From the NCBI RefSeq assembly GCF_901873365.1, contig NZ_CABFLM010000033.1:1-57085 (forward strand): a stretch of 57,085 nt of DNA, read 5' to 3'. The notes under the pieces were generated by a model. It made no database searches and had not been told where the DNA came from. It was given only the letters and a program-made list of their open reading frames with translations. Source of the stretch: an uncultured Aggregatibacter sp. Its GTDB lineage: Bacteria; Pseudomonadota; Gammaproteobacteria; Enterobacterales; Pasteurellaceae. How positions within the stretch are numbered: the stretch's first letter is position 1; the number at the start of each line of letters is the position of its first letter. Shown piece by piece: positions 52,048-57,085 of this stretch. The position numbers were made by a program, and so were the translations under genes.

Positions 52048-52482
52048 TTATTCCTCGATTGAACCGCCTGCAGCCTCAATTGCTGCCTTGGCACCTTTAG
52101 TAACACCTAATCCGCGAACTACTACTTTAGACTTAACTTCACCTGCCAAAATTACTTTAGCAAATTGAATATCCTTAGTTAAAACATTAGCTGCTTTTAA
52201 TGCTTCTAGAGTTACGATGCCACCTTCAATTTTATTTAGGTCATCTAAACGAACTTCTGCTGTTACTGCAGATTTCATTGAGGTAAAACCAAATTTAGGT
52301 AAACGACGGTATAAAGGCATTTGTCCACCTTCAAATCCGCGACGAACACCACCGCCGGTACGGGATTTTTGACCTTTATGACCACGTCCACCAGTTTTAC
52401 CTAAACCAGAACCGATACCACGACCAAGACGTTTAGCACTATGCTTAGCACCTTCAGCCGGAGATAGAGTATTTAAACGCAT
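52048..52482 (-). CDS. rplO: 50S ribosomal protein L15
   Basis: This 144-residue L15 (MRLNTLSPAEGAKHSAKRLGRGIGSGLGKTGGRGHKGQKSRTGG) has the Gly/Lys-rich N-terminal extension that threads into 23S rRNA. It lies between rpmD and secY. Confidence 0.98.
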   Translation of the reverse strand: MRLNTLSPAEGAKHSAKRLGRGIGSGLGKTGGRGHKGQKSRTGGGVRRGFEGGQMPLYRRLPKFGFTSMKSAVTAEVRLDDLNKIEGGIVTLEALKAANVLTKDIQFAKVILAGEVKSKVVVRGLGVTKGAKAAIEAAGGSIEE

Positions 52483-52485
52483 CTA

Positions 52486-52665
52486 TTACTCCTCCACTTT
52501 AACCATATATGAAATTTGGTTAATCATTCCTCGTACTGCCGGAGTATCAATTAACTCAACAGTATGATGCATATGGCGAAGACCAAGACCACGTAGTGTA
52601 GCTTTATGCTTCGGTAAACGAGCAATAGAACTACGAACCTGTGTTACTTTAATAGTTTTAGCCAT
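52486..52665 (-). CDS. rpmD: 50S ribosomal protein L30
   Basis: This 59-residue L30 (MAKTIKVTQVRSSIARLPKHKATLRGLGLRHMHHTVEL) has the usual length. The ATG at 52665 matches the family; an upstream TTG would add two residues and is rejected. Confidence 0.97.
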   Translation of the reverse strand: MAKTIKVTQVRSSIARLPKHKATLRGLGLRHMHHTVELIDTPAVRGMINQISYMVKVEE

Positions 52666-52671
52666 TATCAA

Positions 52672-53172
52672 TTACCCCAAAATTTCATCAACTGATTTAC
52701 CACGTTTAGCAGCAACCATTTCTGGTGATTTCATATTTGCTAAAGCATCAATAGTTGCGCGAACAACATTGATTGGGTTAGTTGAACCATATGCTTTTGA
52801 CAATACGTTACGGACTCCAGCAACCTCTAACACGGCACGCATCGCACCGCCGGCAATAATACCGGTACCCTCACTCGCCGGCTGCATAAAAACGCGCGAA
52901 CCAGTATGAGTACCCTTAATAGGATGTTGTAACGTACCTTCTGTTAAAGCCACATTAACCATGTTACGACGTGCTTTTTCCATTGCTTTTTGAATCGCTG
53001 CAGGAACTTCACGTGCTTTACCATATCCAAAACCTACTCGGCCATTACCATCACCTACCACAGTCAATGCGGTAAAGCTCATGATACGACCACCCTTTAC
53101 AGTTTTAGATACGCGGTTTACCGCAATTAGCTTCTCTTGCAGTTCACCAGCTTGTTTTTCGATGTTTGACAT
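52672..53172 (-). CDS. rpsE: 30S ribosomal protein S5
   Basis: This 166-residue S5 has the N-terminal KLIAVNRVSKTVKGGRIMSFTALTVVGDGNGRVGFGYGKAREVP, the loop where spectinomycin-resistance changes map. No resistance-type change is evident in VSKTVKGGR. Confidence 0.98.
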   Translation of the reverse strand: MSNIEKQAGELQEKLIAVNRVSKTVKGGRIMSFTALTVVGDGNGRVGFGYGKAREVPAAIQKAMEKARRNMVNVALTEGTLQHPIKGTHTGSRVFMQPASEGTGIIAGGAMRAVLEVAGVRNVLSKAYGSTNPINVVRATIDALANMKSPEMVAAKRGKSVDEILG

Positions 53173-53187
53173 CTCAAATTACCTCAA

Positions 53188-53541
53188 TTAGAACTGTAGA
53201 CCAGCTTCACGGGCTGCATCCGCTAAAGATTGGATACGGCCATGATATTTAAAACCAGAACGATCAAAAGCTACGCCTTTAATGCCTTTTGCTAATGCTC
53301 TTTCTGCAACGGCCTTACCTACAACTGCAGCAGCATCTTTATTTCCGGTATATTTCACTTGCTCTTTAATTGCTTTCTCAACAGTAGAAGCAGCCGCAAG
53401 CACTTCCGAACCGTTTGGTGCGATGACTTGGGCGTAAATATGGCGTGGAGTACGGTGAACAACTAAACGAGTTACACCCTGCTCTCTCATCATATGACGC
53501 GCACGAGCCGCACGACGGATACGAGCTGATTTCTTATCCAT
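53188..53541 (-). CDS. rplR: 50S ribosomal protein L18
   Basis: This 117-residue 5S rRNA-binding L18 (MDKKSARIRRAARARHMMREQGVTRLVVHRTPRHIYAQVI) is intact, ending REAGLQF, and lies 15 bases before rpsE. Confidence 0.98.
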   Translation of the reverse strand: MDKKSARIRRAARARHMMREQGVTRLVVHRTPRHIYAQVIAPNGSEVLAAASTVEKAIKEQVKYTGNKDAAAVVGKAVAERALAKGIKGVAFDRSGFKYHGRIQSLADAAREAGLQF

Positions 53542-53554
53542 AGTGTTACCTTAA

Positions 53555-54088
53555 TTATTTCTTCTTAGCTTCTTTAATACGCACCACTTCATCAGCGTAG
53601 CGTACCCCTTTACCTTTATACGGCTCAGGGCGACGATAAGCACGAATATCTGCAGCAACTTGACCAATTAACTGTTTATCTGAACCTTTCAAAACAATTT
53701 CAGTTTGAGAAGGACATTCAGCAGTAATTCCTGCAGGTAAAACATGCTCAACAGGATGAGAAAATCCAAGACTTAAAGCAACAGCGTTTCCTTTAATTTG
53801 TGCTCTATAACCTACACCAACTAATTGTAGTTTTCTTGTAAATCCTTCAGTAACGCCAATAACCATAGAATTAACTAGCGCTCTCGCAGTACCAGACTGC
53901 GCATTACCGCCCTCAACACCCTCACGTGGTGAAAATGTCAATTCGTTATTTTCATGTTTAACTTCTACTGAATGATGAATAGAGCGAGATAACTCACCAT
54001 TTTTACCTTTGATTGTTAGCAACTGTCCGTTAAGTTTTACCTCAACGCCGGCAGGAATACTAACAGGTGCTTTTGCAACACGAGACAT
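53555..54088 (-). CDS. rplF: 50S ribosomal protein L6
   Basis: This 177-residue L6 starts MSRVAKAPVSIPAGVEVKLNGQ and ends with the conserved RRPEPYKGKGVRYADEVVRIKEAKKK that binds 23S rRNA. Confidence 0.98.
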   Translation of the reverse strand: MSRVAKAPVSIPAGVEVKLNGQLLTIKGKNGELSRSIHHSVEVKHENNELTFSPREGVEGGNAQSGTARALVNSMVIGVTEGFTRKLQLVGVGYRAQIKGNAVALSLGFSHPVEHVLPAGITAECPSQTEIVLKGSDKQLIGQVAADIRAYRRPEPYKGKGVRYADEVVRIKEAKKK

Positions 54089-54103
54089 TATCCTACCTCT
54101 CCA

Positions 54104-54496
54104 TTAAGCTACATAACAAATGATCTCACCGCCTAAACCCGCTTGACGAGCTGCACGGTCAGTCATTACACCTTTAGATGTAGATACAACAGCAATACCT
54201 AAACCACCCATTACCTTTGGTAATTCGTCTTTACGTTTGTAAATACGAAGACCAGGGCGACTTACACGCTGAATACTCTCTACAACCGGTTTTCCTTGGA
54301 AATATTTTAACGTAATTTCCAATTCAGGTTTTACACCTTCAACTACTTTAACGCTTTCGATATAACCTTCGCTAGCTAATACATTGGCAATTGCCACTTT
54401 TAGCTTGGATGAAGGCATACTGATCGCAACTTTATTCGCAGCTTGACCGTTACGAATACGAGTCAACATATCTGCGATAGGATCTTGCATACTCAT
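54104..54496 (-). CDS. rpsH: 30S ribosomal protein S8
   Basis: This 130-residue S8 (MSMQDPIADMLTRIRNGQAANK) has the C-terminal GLGIAVVSTSKGVMTDRAARQAGLGGEIICYVA. In E. coli S8 represses spc-operon translation at rplE; its own mRNA site is not identified here. Confidence 0.98.
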   Translation of the reverse strand: MSMQDPIADMLTRIRNGQAANKVAISMPSSKLKVAIANVLASEGYIESVKVVEGVKPELEITLKYFQGKPVVESIQRVSRPGLRIYKRKDELPKVMGGLGIAVVSTSKGVMTDRAARQAGLGGEIICYVA

Positions 54497-54532
54497 TGTG
54501 CTTTTACTCCGATTCCAAATTAAAGTGGTAAA

Positions 54533-54838
54533 TTACCAACTTGCTTTCTTAAGACCCGGGATTTCGCCGCGCATAGCAGCTTCACGAACCTTAATACGAC
54601 TTAAACCAAACTTACGAAGAACGCCGTGAGGACGTCCAGTTTGACGGCAACGGTTACGTTGACGACTAGGGCTAGAATCACGTGGTAAAGTTTGTAACTT
54701 TAACACAGCGTTCCAACGATCTTCGTCAGAGGCATTAACGTCAGAAATAATCTTTTTTAATTCTACACGTTTAGCATAGAATTTTTCAGCCAATTTCACG
54801 CGTTTTACATCGCGAGCTTTCATTGATTGTTTAGCCAT
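54533..54838 (-). CDS. rpsN: 30S ribosomal protein S14
   Basis: This 101-residue long-form (zinc-free) S14 begins MAKQSMKARDVKRVKLAEKFYAKR, with SPSRQRNRCRQTGRPHGVLRKFGLSRIKVRE near the C-terminus. It lies 12 bases after rplE. Confidence 0.98.
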   Translation of the reverse strand: MAKQSMKARDVKRVKLAEKFYAKRVELKKIISDVNASDEDRWNAVLKLQTLPRDSSPSRQRNRCRQTGRPHGVLRKFGLSRIKVREAAMRGEIPGLKKASW

Positions 54839-54850
54839 TTGTAACCTGCC

Positions 54851-55390
54851 TTACTTACGGAATGGGAAATTAAAGGCAGCCAATAGTGCTCGACCTTCTT
54901 CATCACTCTTAGCTGTGGTTGTAATAGTAATATCTAAACCACGTACACGATCTACTTTATCGTAGTCGATTTCAGGGAAGATGATTTGCTCACGCACACC
55001 CATACTGTAATTTCCACGACCATCAAAAGATTTCGCGCTCAAACCGCGGAAGTCACGAATACGTGGAACAGCAATTGTAATTAAACGTTCTAAGAACTCC
55101 CACATACGTTCACCACGTAGTGTCACTTTACAACCGATTGGATATCCCTGACGGATTTTAAAGCCAGCAACAGATTTACGAGCTTTAGTAACCAAAGGTT
55201 TTTGACCGCTAATTGCTGCTAAATCTGCTACTGCATTATCTAGCAATTTTTTATCGGTCAATGCTTCACCCACACCCATATTCAGGGTTATCTTTTCGAT
55301 TCGTGGGACTTGCATGACAGACGAGTAGTTGAATTTCGTTTTCAATTCATTTACTACTTGCTCTCTGTAGTAATCATGCAGTTTCGCCAT
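54851..55390 (-). CDS. rplE: 50S ribosomal protein L5
   Basis: This 179-residue 5S rRNA-binding L5 (MAKLHDYYREQVVNELKTKFNYSSVMQVPRIEKITLNMGVGEA) is complete, ending EGRALLAAFNFPFRK. Confidence 0.98.
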   Translation of the reverse strand: MAKLHDYYREQVVNELKTKFNYSSVMQVPRIEKITLNMGVGEALTDKKLLDNAVADLAAISGQKPLVTKARKSVAGFKIRQGYPIGCKVTLRGERMWEFLERLITIAVPRIRDFRGLSAKSFDGRGNYSMGVREQIIFPEIDYDKVDRVRGLDITITTTAKSDEEGRALLAAFNFPFRK

Positions 55391-55410
55391 CGCATTACTC
55401 CAGTTTATTA

Positions 55411-55722
55411 TTAAATAATTTCATTGTTAGATTTGAAGAAACGTACTTTTTTGCCGTCTTCAAATCTAAAACCTACTCGGTCAGCTTTGTTTGTTTTCGG
55501 GTTAAAAATTGCAACATTTGATACATCAATTGCAGCTTCTTTCTTCACTAAACCACCCTCTTTACCTAATGCAGGTACTGGTTTTTCATGTTTAGTGATG
55601 ATATTTACACCTTCAACAATCACTTTACCGTTAGATAACACTTTTGTTACCTTACCGCGCTTACCTTTGCTTTTGCCGGTAAGCACAATTACTTCATCAT
55701 TTTGACGGATTTTTGCAGCCAT
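55411..55722 (-). CDS. rplX: 50S ribosomal protein L24
   Basis: This 103-residue L24 has an N-terminal KOW motif (RQNDEVIVLTGKSKGKRGKVTKVL). It is an assembly initiator, second gene of the spc operon, 10 bases after rplN. Confidence 0.98.
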   Translation of the reverse strand: MAAKIRQNDEVIVLTGKSKGKRGKVTKVLSNGKVIVEGVNIITKHEKPVPALGKEGGLVKKEAAIDVSNVAIFNPKTNKADRVGFRFEDGKKVRFFKSNNEII

Positions 55723-55732
55723 TACATTCTCC

Positions 55733-56104
55733 TTACAGTACTTCTGGAGCTAAAGAAATGATCTTCATGAATTTCTCAGAACGAAGTTCACGAGTCACCG
55801 GTCCAAAAATACGAGTACCGATTGGTTGCTCAGTGTTATTATTTAAAATGACACAAGCATTACCATCGAAACGAATAACTGATCCATCTGGGCGACGAAC
55901 ACCCTTCTTGGTGCGCACAACAACCGCTTTTAACACATCACCTTTTTTTACTTTACCGCGAGGAATTGCTTCTTTTACAGTAACTTTGATAATGTCGCCA
56001 ATAGCAGCATAACGACGGTGCGATCCACCTAGAACCTTGATACACATTACGCTGCGAGCGCCTGAATTGTCAGCAACATCCAGCATAGTCTGTTCTTGGA
56101 TCAT
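55733..56104 (-). CDS. rplN: 50S ribosomal protein L14
   Basis: This 123-residue L14 (MIQEQTMLDVADNSGARSVMCIKVLGGSHRRYA) is the first gene of the spc operon. CGGAGCA lies before the ATG. Upstream, where rpsQ (end of the S10 operon) is usual, there is instead an unrelated AT-rich gene. Confidence 0.98.
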   Translation of the reverse strand: MIQEQTMLDVADNSGARSVMCIKVLGGSHRRYAAIGDIIKVTVKEAIPRGKVKKGDVLKAVVVRTKKGVRRPDGSVIRFDGNACVILNNNTEQPIGTRIFGPVTRELRSEKFMKIISLAPEVL

Positions 56105-56188
56105 ATTAGTGCTCCGTTAAATTAAAAAACCACCCTTGCGGGACGAACCTACCCGCACAGTCAAAAGAGAATGGCGGGCAGGCTGCGG

Positions 56189-56217
56189 ATTCTATCAAAA
56201 GAAAAAGAGAAAGGCAA
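56189..56217 (-). promoter_or_regulatory. spc-operon promoter
   Basis: On the minus strand TTGCCT (56217-56212) and TAGAAT (56194-56189) have a 17-base spacer, followed by a GC-rich discriminator (CCGCAGCC). It is the same type as the rplU promoter in this window. The leader then contains CCCGC/GCGGG inverted repeats. Confidence 0.75.
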
Positions 56218-56252
56218 CGATAATTTGTCTTCCTCTTCTTAAGCCATTTGCT

Positions 56253-56281
56253 AAAAGTGCGGTTAAAATTTACCGTACTTT
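56253..56281 (-). terminator. USS-derived terminator of the orphan gene
   Basis: AAAAGTGCGGT (56253-56263) pairs with ACCGTACTTT (56272-56281) with one mismatch (the right arm is a degenerate uptake core). It lies between the orphan gene and the spc promoter and would insulate the two. Confidence 0.6.
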
Positions 56282-56352
56282 CAAGAGATTAAAAACCCAA
56301 GATACTTCCTTCCTATTAGCTTTATTTCTATTTCTTAATGGAAACTAAAAAC

Positions 56353-57084
56353 TTATCGGAATGAGTTATCTATTCCTGATTTTAGGTATCCTACCTGAAA
56401 GCCGTACATATCAATTATTTTTGCTTTTGAATAATGATATTTTGTCGGTTGCCCATTAAAATCAAACACCTTAGTTTCATTGCTTAATTTTTCAATTTCT
56501 TCTTTATTTTCTATATAAAATTGATAAATAATTTCCAAAGATTTTTTATTCGGTGTACTAAAACCACATTCATTCCCGGCAATATCACTAAATGAGTCTC
56601 TAAAAAAACGATCATATGCAGGAATAACAGCAAATACACCCAATAGAACTTTTGTCACTAAAGTAACTGATTGGTGACTTTTTCCTTTAAGAATATATTT
56701 TTCTGCTCCCTTATATAAATCTAGAACAGTTTGGCTATTTTCTTTATAGTTCTCAACATCAATATTCCATGTACTTAAAGATTGCTCATAAATCCATTCA
56801 ACAAGATCTTTTAAATAGGCTGGATTTTTCCATAATAAAAAACTAGATCCTCTCAGCATTCCCCAGCTTGCCAAATAACTCCACAATACTTGACAACTTT
56901 TTTCAATATCAATTGCTCCACTTTCTTTCGAAGATCGAAAATGGAAATAACAAAAATCAAAACTATAATAGCGATGCTGAATATCTTGCTGATCATTCTT
57001 AAATTTTGAAATTACTTCATTAATATTTCTTTTCATAAATTTATCCCTGTATTCATACTGTTCGCTCATAGTCATCAATTTCAT
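56353..57084 (-). CDS. Unknown protein, AT-rich orphan beside the spc operon
   Basis: This frame of about 238-243 residues has no signal peptide or membrane helix. It is rich in Tyr, Phe, Asn and Lys and noticeably more AT-rich than its neighbours. The most conserved-looking stretch is VTLVTKVLLGVFAVIPAYDRFFRDSF (about 143-168), with LWSYLASWGMLRGSSFLLW near 66. I do not recognise the family. ATGs at 57084, 57075 and 57069 are possible, and the gene could start beyond the window. The composition and the break in ribosomal gene order suggest acquisition by transfer. Confidence 0.6.
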   Translation of the reverse strand: MKLMTMSEQYEYRDKFMKRNINEVISKFKNDQQDIQHRYYSFDFCYFHFRSSKESGAIDIEKSCQVLWSYLASWGMLRGSSFLLWKNPAYLKDLVEWIYEQSLSTWNIDVENYKENSQTVLDLYKGAEKYILKGKSHQSVTLVTKVLLGVFAVIPAYDRFFRDSFSDIAGNECGFSTPNKKSLEIIYQFYIENKEEIEKLSNETKVFDFNGQPTKYHYSKAKIIDMYGFQVGYLKSGIDNSFR

Positions 57085-57085
57085 C

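Noticed and set aside
49032..56104. Frameshifts or duplications in the ribosomal operons
   Set aside because: All proteins have normal lengths, starts and ends, and the order rplN-rplX-rplE-rpsN-rpsH-rplF-rplR-rpsE-rpmD-rplO-secY-rpmJ-rpsM-rpsK-rpsD-rpoA-rplQ is standard.

Overview
The window is chromosomal DNA of a member of the Pasteurellaceae, most likely Aggregatibacter, with Haemophilus the nearest alternative. The 9-base Haemophilus-type DNA uptake core AAGTGCGGT (USS), or its complement, occurs several dozen times. The gene order (slyX-fkpA-yheO-tusDCB, pgdX/oxyR, the HI1078-1080-type ABC operon) also matches that family. The genus is an inference from sequence features, not from a database search. 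I recognised no rRNA, tRNA, CRISPR array, insertion sequence or prophage.

Layout. 1-0.24 kb: a REP-like palindromic repeat cluster. 0.4-2.7 kb: a histidine-leader attenuator in front of a YuiF-type transporter, then priC. 2.7-7.0 kb: miaB, queH and ispB on the minus strand, and rplU-rpmA divergent from ispB. 7.1-13.3 kb: arsC-like, perM, the envelope-stress operon rpoE-rseA-rseB-rseC with its own sigma-E promoter, sdhE and glmU. 13.5-19.8 kb: leuS, recX, recA (LexA box) and yheS. 19.9-25.4 kb: a MarC-family protein, an unknown protein, an ECF sigma/zinc anti-sigma pair next to a methionine-rich periplasmic peptide, an LtaS-like sulfatase, and a frameshifted nitroreductase.

25.5-34.0 kb: a Fic protein, a four-gene membrane operon (RHH-like protein, PspA/IM30, YqiJ-like, YqiK flotillin), and a CydDC-like ABC exporter pair. 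34.3-38.0 kb: a PuuB-like oxidoreductase and an amino-acid ABC importer. 38.0-43.9 kb: tusBCD, yheO, fkpA, slyX, pgdX, oxyR, fabR and a thioredoxin-like protein. 43.9-47.5 kb: fadR, nhaB, dsbB and smpB. 47.5-56.1 kb: the alpha and spc ribosomal operons in full (rplQ back to rplN), each with a recognisable promoter. 56.35 kb to the end: an AT-rich gene of unknown function where the S10 operon is normally found.

Several stress circuits sit close together. Sigma-E has candidate promoters at rpoE and fkpA. The second ECF sigma lies beside a methionine-rich peptide that resembles known hypochlorite-scavenging systems. OxyR and its probable target pgdX share a palindromic intergenic region. The best candidates for under-described biology are the methionine-rich peptide/ECF locus (21.2-22.5 kb), the self-contained RHH-PspA-YqiJ-YqiK operon with a perfect palindromic operator (26.8-30.5 kb), the leader attenuator of the CydDC-like pair, and the orphan gene beside the spc operon.
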